Made by a program: the position numbers and the translations under genes. This document shows positions 1-7,539 of a DNA stretch of 16,088 nucleotides, one piece after another; position 1 is the stretch's first letter, and the number at the start of each line of letters is the position of its first letter. Under the pieces are notes generated by a model. That model was given only the letters and a program-made list of their open reading frames with translations. It ran no database searches and was not told the origin of the DNA. The stretch comes from SKKY01 sp964622305 (GTDB lineage Bacteria > Bacillota > Peptococcia > Peptococcales > SKKY01). The stretch is taken from assembly GCA_964622305.1 (NCBI GenBank), contig CAZUPR010000030.1, forward strand, positions 1 through 16,088, in the 5' to 3' direction.

Positions 1-1
1 A

Positions 2-51
2 CATTTGGGGACGCAACATTCTGTTCGGACAGAATGTTGCGTCCCCAAATG
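2..51. repeat. Dispersed 50-bp palindromic repeat, copy 1
   Basis: Two 23-nt arms (2-24 and 29-51) are exact reverse complements around a 4-nt centre (tcgg). The arms begin CATTTGGGGACGC. The unit recurs at 9174-9223 with only a few changes. It starts 4 nt after the TraB-family stop codon. No T-run follows the hairpin on either strand, so it is not a standard intrinsic terminator, although it could protect or end a transcript. The GGGGACG head and intergenic position resemble REP-like elements moved by IS200-type Y1 transposases (RAYTs); that link is inference, since no transposase gene is present in the window. Confidence 0.9.
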
Positions 52-55
52 CAAA

Positions 56-1222
56 TTATTTAACTACATCAACGAAAATCTTTATAACGTGTGCTCCACC
101 AACAAAGGTTCCAATGGCACTGCCCAGGTTTGACAGGGCTACAACCAAAAGAATTCTGGTTACCCTATTCTTCCAAAAACCTTTTATAGAATCTAAATCA
201 TCAGCAATTTTTTCAAAATCACTCACATTTGGCCTTCTAAGCCAGGCCTCAACCAGACCGGAAAACCAGCCAGCGGCTAAAAGTGGACTTAAAGAGCTAA
301 TAGGGGCCACAAGAAAAGCAGTCAAAATTGCCAGAGGGTGAGCCAGGGCTAAAGTAGCCCCCAAGGCTGATAAAGAGCCATTCCAGAGAAACCAGACCAT
401 TATCTGGTTTATACCCGAAGGCAGGTCACTCTTTAAAGTAAAGCCTACGATAGCTAAAAGAGCCAAGGGCAGAGCCCAAAGCCAAACTTTACTAACTTTA
501 GGTCCAGTCTTTAGAGAAGTCAGACTAGCCAAATCATTCTCCTTAAAAAGCTCCTCTTTTATACCAGGAATATGACCAGCACCTAAAACAGCAACAACCT
601 TGTCGCCAGGTGCATTTTTTATTTTTTGAGCCAGGTACTTATCCCTTTCATCTATTAGAACAGATTTTAACTCGGGAAAGGAGTCCGAAAGTGAGTTTAG
701 GGCTGAGTCCAACATATCCTGTGACTTCATTTCCTCTAACTCTTCTTCTGTGATTTCTTCCGAAAAAAAGATACTGGAAATAAGTTCATAAATAATTTGT
801 GCCTTACCTTTTAAACCTACATTCTCCCATAGCCTTTTTAAGGTAACCTGTATATCCCTGTCGGCAAGAACAATTTGAGCTCCAATTTCATTGGCAGATT
901 CAATAGCCTGGATCATTTCCTGGCCCGGAGCCACCTCAAAAGATTTTGCAATCCTTTTTTGAAAAGAACCCATAATCAAGCTGGCCATTAATAGCATGGT
1001 CTGCTTTTCTTTTATAATCTTAACAATGTCTGTATTTTGCCACTTATCCTTATTTACTATTGAACTGTAACGTCCTTGACATAGCTCAATAGAAACAGAA
1101 TCTGGCCTTTCATTTTCTATTAATAGCTTAACTTCCTCAACACTTTTTGGGGAAACGTGGGCTGTGCCAATTAAAATAATTTCCTTCTGACCGACCTGAA
1201 GCCGGCTTACATTTGCTTCCAA
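56..1222 (-). CDS. TraB/PrgY-family membrane protein
   Basis: 388 residues. The N-terminal soluble part carries the TraB/PrgY/GumN family signatures: GTAH (19-22), a conserved acidic stretch VSIELCQGRY (43-52), DRD (121-123) and GAGH (214-217). The family's conserved His and Glu residues are related to those of Tiki-type metalloproteases. The C-terminal third (about 246-388) is hydrophobic, with roughly four to five membrane segments, so the domain is membrane-anchored. In enterococci PrgY reduces pheromone activity; the role of the many chromosomal homologues is unknown, so protease or peptide-inactivating activity is only a guess. The start is TTG at 1222, chosen because AGGAGAGGGAG lies just upstream and the family motif follows closely. 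It is divergent from the methionine aminopeptidase gene and is followed at once by palindromic repeat copy 1. Confidence 0.85.
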   Translation of the reverse strand: MEANVSRLQVGQKEIILIGTAHVSPKSVEEVKLLIENERPDSVSIELCQGRYSSIVNKDKWQNTDIVKIIKEKQTMLLMASLIMGSFQKRIAKSFEVAPGQEMIQAIESANEIGAQIVLADRDIQVTLKRLWENVGLKGKAQIIYELISSIFFSEEITEEELEEMKSQDMLDSALNSLSDSFPELKSVLIDERDKYLAQKIKNAPGDKVVAVLGAGHIPGIKEELFKENDLASLTSLKTGPKVSKVWLWALPLALLAIVGFTLKSDLPSGINQIMVWFLWNGSLSALGATLALAHPLAILTAFLVAPISSLSPLLAAGWFSGLVEAWLRRPNVSDFEKIADDLDSIKGFWKNRVTRILLVVALSNLGSAIGTFVGGAHVIKIFVDVVK

Positions 1223-1257
1223 AAAAATCTCCCTCTCCTGCTTGCAGTAAAAAACAA

Positions 1258-1286
1258 GTTACATTATATCATTTATACTTTATAAT
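1258..1286 (+). promoter_or_regulatory. Candidate promoter of the methionine aminopeptidase gene
   Basis: A perfect TATAAT at 1281-1286 is preceded, after a 17-nt spacer, by GTTACA (1258-1263), which matches four of six -35 bases. It lies 35 nt before the ATG at 1322. The same 100-bp gap also holds a minus-strand TATAAT (1268-1263) that could serve the divergent TraB-family gene, but its -35 is poor. Confidence 0.5.
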
Positions 1287-1321
1287 AAAAAGAAGTATTA
1301 GGAAATGGAGTGTTAATAAAA

Positions 1322-2191
1322 ATGCAGAAAATCAACAGAAATGACCCTTGCTGGTGTGGCAGTGGTAAAAAATATAAGAGTTGCCACCTGGCTTTTGATG
1401 AGAAGGTAGAGTTTTACGAAAATCAAGGTTATATGATTACACCTTATGAATTTATAAAAAATGAAGAGCAAATTGAAGGAATCAGAAAAGCAGGTAAAGC
1501 CAATAACGAAATTCTTGATATAGTAGCCAAAGAAATAAAAGCTGGTATTACCACTGAAGAAATTAACCAAATCGTCCATGATGAGACCATTAAGAGAGGT
1601 GGAATCCCAGCCCCTCTGGACTACCAGGGTTTTCCCAAAAGTACCTGTACTTCTCTTAACCAGGTTATCTGTCATGGTATCCCCACAGAAGATCAGGTTC
1701 TTAAAGATGGTGATATTGTAAACGTAGATGTAACTACTATTTTAGACGGCTATTATGCCGATGCCAGTCGCATGTTCATGATTGGAGAGGTAAGCCCGGG
1801 AGCAAAAAAACTAGTAGAAGTTACAAAAGAAGCCCTGGAAAAAGCTGTAGAAGCGCTCAAGCCCTGGGGAGATTTAAATGAAGTAGGCAGGACAATCGAG
1901 CCCTTTGTAAAGTCTCATGGTTATTCTGTAGTAAGAGCCCTTTGCGGCCATGGAGTAGGCCTGGACTTCCACGAAGACCCGCAGGTTGATCATTATGCCA
2001 GCCCCCATAAAGGCTATCTCTTAATCCCTGGAATGACTTTTACCATTGAACCTATGATTAATGAAGGTACCTTTGATTGCCTGGTCCTGGAAGATGACTG
2101 GACTGTTGTTACCAGAGACGGTAAATTATCAGCCCAATGGGAAAAAACAGTTCTTATAACTGAAGATGGAGTAGAAATCTTAGCCTGGTAA
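1322..2191 (+). CDS. map: Methionine aminopeptidase type I with N-terminal SEC-C zinc motif
   Basis: Removes the initiator methionine from new proteins in the cytoplasm. With the ATG at 1322 the protein has 289 residues. Residues 1-22 form a SEC-C motif (C10, C12, C21, H22) like the C-terminal zinc motif of SecA, known from a subset of bacterial MetAPs and thought to bind zinc or ribosomes. The pita-bread catalytic domain follows, with all five metal ligands visible: D136, D147, H210, E243 and E274, plus H118 in CHGIP. A GTG at 1310 in frame would add four residues; the ATG is preferred because the SEC-C motif normally begins just after the Met and GGAG ends at 1310. It is a single gene with its own promoter and a terminator just after the stop. 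Confidence 0.95.
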   Translation: MQKINRNDPCWCGSGKKYKSCHLAFDEKVEFYENQGYMITPYEFIKNEEQIEGIRKAGKANNEILDIVAKEIKAGITTEEINQIVHDETIKRGGIPAPLDYQGFPKSTCTSLNQVICHGIPTEDQVLKDGDIVNVDVTTILDGYYADASRMFMIGEVSPGAKKLVEVTKEALEKAVEALKPWGDLNEVGRTIEPFVKSHGYSVVRALCGHGVGLDFHEDPQVDHYASPHKGYLLIPGMTFTIEPMINEGTFDCLVLEDDWTVVTRDGKLSAQWEKTVLITEDGVEILAW

Positions 2192-2198
2192 AATATAA

Positions 2199-2229
2199 AA
2201 AGGCGTCCACCAAGTGGGCGCCTTTATTT
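2199..2229. terminator. Bidirectional rho-independent terminator
   Basis: A 12-bp stem (2199-2210 with 2214-2225, one G-T pair) closes a 3-nt loop. It is flanked by an A-rich run on the left and ATTTT on the right, so it can stop transcription in both directions. It lies between the convergent methionine aminopeptidase gene and the last gene of the haem/Etf operon. Confidence 0.85.
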
Positions 2230-2238
2230 TGCAAATTT

Positions 2239-2622
2239 TTATTCTTCTGAATCTGTAAGCTTTTCTTCCAGCTCTTCCTGCAATCCTTCGGGAATCCAAA
2301 AATCAAAGGCCTGGGCCAGCATTTTGGAAATATCTTCAAAAACCTTACCAACAATATATTCAGCCTGTAAAAACTCACTGATGGTGTGATGATTTCCTAC
2401 CAGCTGGTTGACTCTTTCAAGTTCCTCCATCTTATCTTTAGGAATTTCCTGGCCAGTCATCATATAGGTCTGAACCTCTAATTGTTTTTTGCGGATATCG
2501 GCCATAATTTCTTTGGTGCTTGCATCGGCCTCGATTTTCTTTCTCAATTCCTGATATTTAATAATATCATCTGACTCTTTAATACTCTTTTCAAAAACTC
2601 GCATTGCATCATAAATGTTCAT
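2239..2622 (-). CDS. YlbF/YmcA (DUF964)-family protein
   Basis: 127 residues, mostly charged helices, with the family's look: a helical N-terminus, a mid-region KKQLEVQTYMMTGQEIP and a C-terminal AEYIVGKVFEDISKMLAQAF stretch. In Bacillus subtilis YlbF (RicF), YmcA (RicA) and YaaT (RicT) form an Fe-S/FAD-containing complex affecting mRNA processing, competence, biofilm and sporulation. Outside Bacillus the role of single YlbF-family proteins is unclear. The ATG at 2622 is preceded by AGGAGG at good spacing; that ribosome site lies inside the end of the PHP gene, and the two genes overlap by 14 nt, so translation is probably coupled. It is the last gene of the operon, followed by the terminator at 2199-2229. 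Its link to the redox genes upstream is unexplained. Confidence 0.85.
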   Translation of the reverse strand: MNIYDAMRVFEKSIKESDDIIKYQELRKKIEADASTKEIMADIRKKQLEVQTYMMTGQEIPKDKMEELERVNQLVGNHHTISEFLQAEYIVGKVFEDISKMLAQAFDFWIPEGLQEELEEKLTDSEE

Positions 2623-3376
2623 AAGAAATCCTCCTCTGAGTAAATATGGGCATTTTCCGGTAGCCTGCTTTTATGGCCAAGTCTTTAGCCTTGGCTAAAT
2701 CTCTGCCAACCTCATGGGGATGGTGGGCATCGGAAGTCAGGGTTACAGGAATATTGTTCTCAAAGAGTAGTTTAATAATCTCATAAGAGGGATATATTTC
2801 CTGAACCGGTTTATTTAAGCCGTTTGTATTTATTTCTACAACCAAACCAGTTTTTCCTATTTCTTTTAGATATGGAGCAAAAATATTTTCTGGCTTTCTC
2901 TTTACTGGCTTTATGCCAAATATCTTTATCAAATCTATATGTCCAAGAATATCGTAAAAGTCCTTACGGGCAGACTGGGTTACCAGGGAAATATATCTCT
3001 CGTAAAGATCATCATGATCCCACTTTTCATATTCCCTTCTCTCCTGGTCACTGTCAAACATCCATTTTCCAATATAGTGAACAGAGCCAATCAAATAATC
3101 ATAGGGAAAATAATTAACTTTTTTTTCAATTTCAGCCAGCCGATCGGGGAAATAGTCTATTTCCAGGCCCACCTTTATTTTAATGTCAGGAACTTCTTTT
3201 TGAACCTTGGCATAAAGATTTAGATCCAGCTTCTCATAAAGATAGCGATCATGATCTGCAAAACCAATTTCTTTAACCTTGTTTTCCCTGGCGTATTTTA
3301 CATATTCTAAGATATTTTCCACTGTGTGCAGCCTGTGCTCATGACCGATAGCATGCACATGATAATCAGTGAACAT
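2609..3376 (-). CDS. PHP-domain phosphatase, HisJ/histidinol-phosphatase family
   Basis: 255 residues from the ATG at 3376, chosen because GGGGGTG lies just upstream and the PHP motif begins at residue 6; an in-frame start at 3406 would lie inside fixX. All metal-binding motifs of the polymerase-and-histidinol-phosphatase fold are visible: H6 and H8 (DYHVH), D41-H42, E72, H100 (GSVHYI), H146 (GHIDL), and D216/H218 (SDAH). The HisJ family hydrolyses histidinol phosphate in histidine synthesis. No other his gene is nearby, and relatives act on other phosphate esters, so the true substrate is open. The start follows the fixX stop by 4 nt, and the gene overlaps the YlbF-family gene at its end. 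Confidence 0.85.
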   Translation of the reverse strand: MFTDYHVHAIGHEHRLHTVENILEYVKYARENKVKEIGFADHDRYLYEKLDLNLYAKVQKEVPDIKIKVGLEIDYFPDRLAEIEKKVNYFPYDYLIGSVHYIGKWMFDSDQERREYEKWDHDDLYERYISLVTQSARKDFYDILGHIDLIKIFGIKPVKRKPENIFAPYLKEIGKTGLVVEINTNGLNKPVQEIYPSYEIIKLLFENNIPVTLTSDAHHPHEVGRDLAKAKDLAIKAGYRKMPIFTQRRISYEHL

Positions 3377-3380
3377 CTCA

Positions 3381-3662
3381 TCACCCCCACTTATACTGGA
3401 TGCCATAGCCTCCCTTAGGATTTTGCCAGTCGATTACCTTATAGGTGCAGGCATAGCGGCAGGAGCCGCACTCAACACAACCTTCGTAGGCCGTAAGTAT
3501 TCTCTGCTCTAATTCGTTCCAACCGTAAACAGCTGCCGGACAGATGTAGGTACAGGGCTTGTCTTTACAATTTAAACATTTATCTGGGTCAGTTACCCTA
3601 AGATGGGTTTCCTTCCAGGATTTGTAACGGTTGAGAAATAATTTATCATCTAATTTACTCAT
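3381..3662 (-). CDS. fixX: Ferredoxin-like protein FixX
   Basis: 93 residues. Eight cysteines in two groups (29, 32, 37, 41 and 62, 65, 68, 72) can hold two Fe-S clusters. The FixX hallmarks are clear: the KPCTYICPAAVY stretch, YEGCVECGSC, and a C-terminal GGYGIQY. It is expected to pass electrons from the flavin of EtfAB to FixC and on to quinone at the membrane. The ATG overlaps the fixC stop by 4 nt (ATGA), as in coupled operons. Its position directly after fixC matches fixABCX/etfBACX clusters of diazotrophs and anaerobes. No nif gene is seen here, so nitrogen fixation is not implied. Confidence 0.95.
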   Translation of the reverse strand: MSKLDDKLFLNRYKSWKETHLRVTDPDKCLNCKDKPCTYICPAAVYGWNELEQRILTAYEGCVECGSCRYACTYKVIDWQNPKGGYGIQYKWG

Positions 3663-4957
3663 GCCAGCACCCTCCAGAAATTATAAAGATCTTTAGCCAG
3701 CTTACTGGCAGGTCTTGTTTTTAGGGCCTCTTTGATGAGCTTCTTTTGCATTTCTTTTTTGGAAGTTCCATCAACCCTGAAGAAAGTATACATAGCATCG
3801 GATACAAGCTGAGGATAAAGGGCAAAAAGCTCAGGATGCTGGTCAAAATATCCGGTTGAATTCTGATATTTTTTAAGGTCTTTAATGATAAAGGTAGCTT
3901 CTAAGGCCTTCTGATAGGAAGATAGGGTTTCCTTGGAAAAATCTCCCCTGGCTGTGGCTGCCATTGCTGTTTCTGCTGCCAGTTTACCGGAAAGCATGGC
4001 CATATTTGACCCTTCTCTATGGAGACCATTAACCATTTGGGCTGCATCACCAACAATTAAAACACCATTGCCATATAATTTAGGCATGCCCTTGTAGCCA
4101 CCCTCTGGCAGCATATGCCCAGCGTATTCCTTAGTCTCCCCACCCCTTAAAAGAGGCTTTACCATGGGATTGTTTTTAAAATCTTCCAAAAGCTGATTGG
4201 GAGAAATTTTTCTTTTAACCAGCTGACTCATAAGAGCGCCAGTACCAATGGAAATACTCTCCTTATTGGTATAAATAAAACCTGTCCCCACCATTCCCTT
4301 GGTTGCATTGCCAATAACTTCTATAGTTGCACCCTGGCCTTTTTCCAGGCCAAACCGATCCTCAATTTTTTCTTCATCAAGATAAATCACTTCTTTTACT
4401 GCAACAGCAAGATAGTCTTCCTGCATATTTATTTTTTGCATCTTCAAGGCTTTTTGGGTCAGGAGGCTATTTACACCCTCGGCAATAATTACAAGAGGCG
4501 CAAAAATTTGACCATCTTTCCTGCCGGTACTTACACCTATAACCTTACCATCTTTTTCGATAATATCTTCAACAACAGTCTCACAAATAAGGAGACCACC
4601 TTTTTCCTTGAACTTTTCCCCCATCCACTTGTCAAAGTGGGCCCGGAATACTGAAAACGCATTATAGGGTTCCTGGCCAAACTTCTCATTTCTGTGGCCC
4701 ATTTTGGTCACAGAATTATCAGTTAAAAGCCAGTAATTTTCTTCAACGATTGCTCTTTCCAAAGGAGCCTCTTTCCAAAATTCTGGAAAAATTTCTGCCA
4801 GAGCATTACTGTATAAAATACCACCCATGACATTCTTTGCCCCGGGGTAATCCCCTCTTTCAAGAACAATAACCTTCAAGCCCTTTTCAAGCATTCTATA
4901 GGCGGCTGAAAGTCCGGCAGGACCTGCTCCAACTACAATGGCGTCAAACTTTTCCAC
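3659..4957 (-). CDS. fixC: FAD-dependent ETF:quinone oxidoreductase-like protein FixC
   Basis: 432 residues of the FixC/ETF-QO flavoprotein family. An N-terminal dinucleotide-binding motif GAGPAG (10-15), the family segment ERGDYPGAKNVMGG (33-46) and a second FAD motif GDAAQ (303-307) are visible. It accepts high-potential electrons from the EtfAB/FixX module and reduces (mena)quinone at the inner face of the membrane. It has no transmembrane helix and is probably peripheral. The start is GTG at 4957, sharing its G with the etfA stop codon (TAG/GTG), with GGGGGTGAG just before it. It is the third member of the complete EtfB-EtfA-FixC-FixX set. Confidence 0.95.
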   Translation of the reverse strand: MEKFDAIVVGAGPAGLSAAYRMLEKGLKVIVLERGDYPGAKNVMGGILYSNALAEIFPEFWKEAPLERAIVEENYWLLTDNSVTKMGHRNEKFGQEPYNAFSVFRAHFDKWMGEKFKEKGGLLICETVVEDIIEKDGKVIGVSTGRKDGQIFAPLVIIAEGVNSLLTQKALKMQKINMQEDYLAVAVKEVIYLDEEKIEDRFGLEKGQGATIEVIGNATKGMVGTGFIYTNKESISIGTGALMSQLVKRKISPNQLLEDFKNNPMVKPLLRGGETKEYAGHMLPEGGYKGMPKLYGNGVLIVGDAAQMVNGLHREGSNMAMLSGKLAAETAMAATARGDFSKETLSSYQKALEATFIIKDLKKYQNSTGYFDQHPELFALYPQLVSDAMYTFFRVDGTSKKEMQKKLIKEALKTRPASKLAKDLYNFWRVLA

Positions 4958-6198
4958 TAGCTCACCCCCTCTGAAGATAGTTTTTGCCTCAGGGCTTCTG
5001 TAAGTTTTGGCAAAATCAATTTAAAATCTCCCACCAACCCATAATCTGCAACATTGAAAATAGGAGCATTTTCGTCACAATTTATAGCCAGTATACAGCC
5101 CGATCCCTGCATGCCCACAAGGTGTTGAATGGCTCCGGATATGCCTATGGAGATATACAATTTAGGACGGACGGTGTAGCCAGTTTGGCCAACCTGGTGG
5201 GAAAGATCAATCCAGCCAGCTTCAACAGCTGCCCGGGAGGCCCCCAAAGTTGCACCCAAAACGGAGGCTAAATCTTCTACATATTTCATATTTTCCTTGG
5301 AGCCTACTCCCTTGCCGGCGGCAACAATTACATCAGCCTTGTCCATATAAACAGAACCTGAGGCTTCAGCTATTTTTTCCACAATTTTAGTTAAAATATC
5401 CTCTTCCTTTATTTTTACCTCTTTGCGGATAACCTGCCCCGCCCTAAAGGGAACCTTTTCTGGCATTTCCATAACCTTTGGTCTGACCGTAGCCATTTGT
5501 GGCCGATGCTTTTCACAAACAATGGTAGCCATAACATTACCGCCAAAGGCCGGCCTGGTCTGCCTTAAAAGCCTGCTTTCTTCCTCAATTTCTAATTGGG
5601 TACAGTCTGCAGTCAAGCCTGTATTTACCATAGTGGCAGTATGTCCTGCCAAATCCCTGCCCAGGGTTGTTGCGCCCATAAGGACGATGGCCGGTTTATA
5701 TTCTTCTATCAACTCTGCCATAGTTGCTGACCAGGGTTCAGTCCTATAGTCATTAAAAATTTCACTGTCTGCCAGATAGACCTTATCGGCCCCATAGGCA
5801 AAACAATCAGGAATAATCCTGTCCATATCATGGCCTAAAAGAATGGCTGAAACATCACTAAAAAGCTTATCAGCCAATTTACGGGCTGTTCCTATAAGCT
5901 CCCAGGAAACATCGGCAACTTGCCCTTGATCGTGCTCTATCAAAACCCAAACACCAGAATAGGGTGAATCATCTTCTTTACTAATCAGGGTTTTCTTTGG
6001 CTGAGTTATTTTAGGGACAGCGTAACCAACCAGCTCAATGGCTGAAGTTGGACAAACTCTAACGCACTTGCCACATTTTATACACTTGGAATCGTCTACT
6101 TGAGCTATGCCGCCGACTAAATCCAGGGCATTGACTGGGCAAGCCTGTACACAGATACCACAACCTATACATTTTTTTGCAGTAATTATAAGCGCCAT
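4957..6198 (-). CDS. etfA: Electron transfer flavoprotein alpha subunit with N-terminal 2x[4Fe-4S] ferredoxin domain
   Basis: 413 residues, longer than plain EtfA (about 320-340) because residues 1-55 form a bacterial ferredoxin domain: C10, C13, C16, C20 and C39, C42, C45, C49, each group ending in CP. The middle is the ETF alpha/beta fold. The C-terminal FAD domain carries the family signature (GASRAAVEAGW, 319-329; QVGQTG, 335-340; GISGAIQHL, 352-360; ADYGLVGD, 384-391). With EtfB it forms a heterodimer that in the FixABCX/EtfABCX group bifurcates NADH electrons; the ferredoxin domain likely relays low-potential electrons. Such ferredoxin-fused EtfA proteins are known in anaerobes. AAGGAGG precedes the ATG. 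It lies 15 nt after etfB. Confidence 0.95.
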   Translation of the reverse strand: MALIITAKKCIGCGICVQACPVNALDLVGGIAQVDDSKCIKCGKCVRVCPTSAIELVGYAVPKITQPKKTLISKEDDSPYSGVWVLIEHDQGQVADVSWELIGTARKLADKLFSDVSAILLGHDMDRIIPDCFAYGADKVYLADSEIFNDYRTEPWSATMAELIEEYKPAIVLMGATTLGRDLAGHTATMVNTGLTADCTQLEIEEESRLLRQTRPAFGGNVMATIVCEKHRPQMATVRPKVMEMPEKVPFRAGQVIRKEVKIKEEDILTKIVEKIAEASGSVYMDKADVIVAAGKGVGSKENMKYVEDLASVLGATLGASRAAVEAGWIDLSHQVGQTGYTVRPKLYISIGISGAIQHLVGMQGSGCILAINCDENAPIFNVADYGLVGDFKLILPKLTEALRQKLSSEGVS

Positions 6199-6213
6199 TT
6201 CAAGCCCTCCTTT

Positions 6214-7032
6214 TTAGTTAGGAATAATGATTCCTGGAATCAGTCTTTGAACCAGATCTTCAACTACTGAATCTGCATTCTCATCTGTGAAAATAATTTT
6301 TTCGCCACATTCTCTTTGCAGAGGCGGGAATATTTCTCTAACCATAGTTGGCGACCCTTTAAGTCCCAATTTTTGGGTATCAAGATTTAGTTCTTCCTTG
6401 CCCCAAACCAAGGGCTTATATTTTGCTGCTTTAATTAAATCAGGCAGGCTTTCATAGCGAATTTCGTTAATATCTCTGTTAGTTGTAAGGACCAGAGGTA
6501 ACTTACTTTCTGTAATTTCATAACCTGCCTTAACTTTCCTTTTAACCCTGATATAATCATCCTCAGGTCTCAATTCCTCAATAGAATCAATATAAGTAAG
6601 TAATGTATAAGAAAGTCTGGCAGCAATTCCTGGTCCCACTTGGGCTGTATCGCCATCTATGGCCTGTTTACCACAAAAAACCAAATCTACTTTATTGTCT
6701 TCATTTAATTTTTTTATGGTCATGGCTAAGACGTAGGAAGTGGCTAAGGTGTCAGCACCGGCAAAAGCCCGGTCGCTTAAAAGTATTCCTTCATCGGCTC
6801 CCATACCGACAGCCTTTGTAAGGATTTCCAGGGCCATAGGAGGGCCCATGGATATAACTGTGACCCTGCTGCCATTGTATTTATCTTTGATGGCCAGGGC
6901 CTCTTCCAGAGCATTCATATCATATGGATTTATAATTGATGGGACGCCCTCCCTGATTAAGGTGTTGCTTACAGGATCAATTCTGATTTCAGTAACATCA
7001 GGTACCTGCTTAAGGCAAACTACTATATGCAT
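6214..7032 (-). CDS. etfB: Electron transfer flavoprotein beta subunit
   Basis: 272 residues from the ATG at 7032. An in-frame GTG at 7041 is rejected because it lies inside the AGGAGGTGG ribosome site, which is ideally placed for the ATG. The protein begins with the typical MHIVVCLKQVPD and carries the ETF beta signature GKQAIDGDTAQVGP (121-134), which binds AMP or, in bifurcating ETFs, the second FAD and NADH. It pairs with EtfA downstream. Its ribosome site overlaps the stop codon of ahbB (TAGGAGG), tying the haem genes and the Etf genes into one transcript. Assignment to the bifurcating subgroup rests on the fixCX context, not on a residue test made here. Confidence 0.95.
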   Translation of the reverse strand: MHIVVCLKQVPDVTEIRIDPVSNTLIREGVPSIINPYDMNALEEALAIKDKYNGSRVTVISMGPPMALEILTKAVGMGADEGILLSDRAFAGADTLATSYVLAMTIKKLNEDNKVDLVFCGKQAIDGDTAQVGPGIAARLSYTLLTYIDSIEELRPEDDYIRVKRKVKAGYEITESKLPLVLTTNRDINEIRYESLPDLIKAAKYKPLVWGKEELNLDTQKLGLKGSPTMVREIFPPLQRECGEKIIFTDENADSVVEDLVQRLIPGIIIPN

Positions 7033-7044
7033 GCTGACCACCTC

Positions 7045-7530
7045 CTAAATAAAATATTTCATACTGGTTTTTTTATATTCCTTGCTGCTATATAAAAGCT
7101 TATATGAAGTTATTCTATCATCATTAGTTATCTTTTTCGCCAGCTCTTTTGCAGCTTCCTCTGTTTTGCTGTGAACCATGGCATATAGGTCGTAGGGGAA
7201 GTCCTCAAATCTTGGCCTTCTGTAACAATGGGTAACCTCTGGAAGGGAGGCTATTTGCTGGCCAAGATCCTCCAAATCTTCTTCCTTTGCCTGGATAACA
7301 ACCATAGGATTATAATTTAGGCCTAGTTTTCTGTGGGCTAGAACTGCCCCCATCCTTCTCATGTAGCCTGCTTTTAGTAAGTATTCTGTTTCCTTTAGGA
7401 ACTCTTCCCTGCTTATCTTGAGAGAGTCTGCCATCTGGCCGAAAGGATCTGAAACTAATGGGATATCCTCTTGGAGAATTTTAACTATTTCTTTTTGCAG
7501 ATCTGTTAGTTTTTTTTGATTTTCCAGCAT
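7045..7530 (-). CDS. ahbB: AhbB-like siroheme decarboxylase subunit (Lrp/AsnC-type)
   Basis: 161 residues: an N-terminal winged-helix of the Lrp/AsnC type (about 8-60) followed by an RAM-like ferredoxin-fold domain. RRMG (58-61), HRKLG (66-70) and HCYRR (101-105) are hallmarks of the AhbA/AhbB and NirD/L/G/H family. AhbA and AhbB together remove two acetate carboxyl groups from siroheme to give didecarboxysiroheme, on the anaerobic route to haem b (or haem d1 in denitrifiers). HRKLG and the SHCYRR-like motif favour the AhbB type. The partner AhbA is fused to the radical SAM enzyme encoded 9 nt upstream. Despite the HTH fold, members of this family are enzymes rather than regulators. GGGGGAC precedes the ATG. 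Confidence 0.85.
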   Translation of the reverse strand: MLENQKKLTDLQKEIVKILQEDIPLVSDPFGQMADSLKISREEFLKETEYLLKAGYMRRMGAVLAHRKLGLNYNPMVVIQAKEEDLEDLGQQIASLPEVTHCYRRPRFEDFPYDLYAMVHSKTEEAAKELAKKITNDDRITSYKLLYSSKEYKKTSMKYFI

Positions 7531-7539
7531 TTTGTCCCC

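Noticed and set aside
2..51. Palindrome as an intrinsic terminator of the TraB-family gene
   Set aside because: The hairpin is strong but no T-run follows on the minus strand, and the identical element occurs elsewhere in a different setting, so a repeat element is the better description.
3377..3406. Longer N-terminus of the PHP phosphatase
   Set aside because: It would overlap fixX without a ribosome site, while the ATG at 3376 follows GGGGGTG and places the PHP motif at residue 6.
4984..5749. Plus-strand reading frames opposite etfA
   Set aside because: They are antisense to a clearly conserved gene, have no ribosome site and show no recognisable domain.
7033..7041. Upstream GTG start of etfB
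   Set aside because: The GTG is part of the AGGAGGTGG ribosome site, which is well placed for the ATG at 7032 that gives the canonical ETF beta N-terminus.
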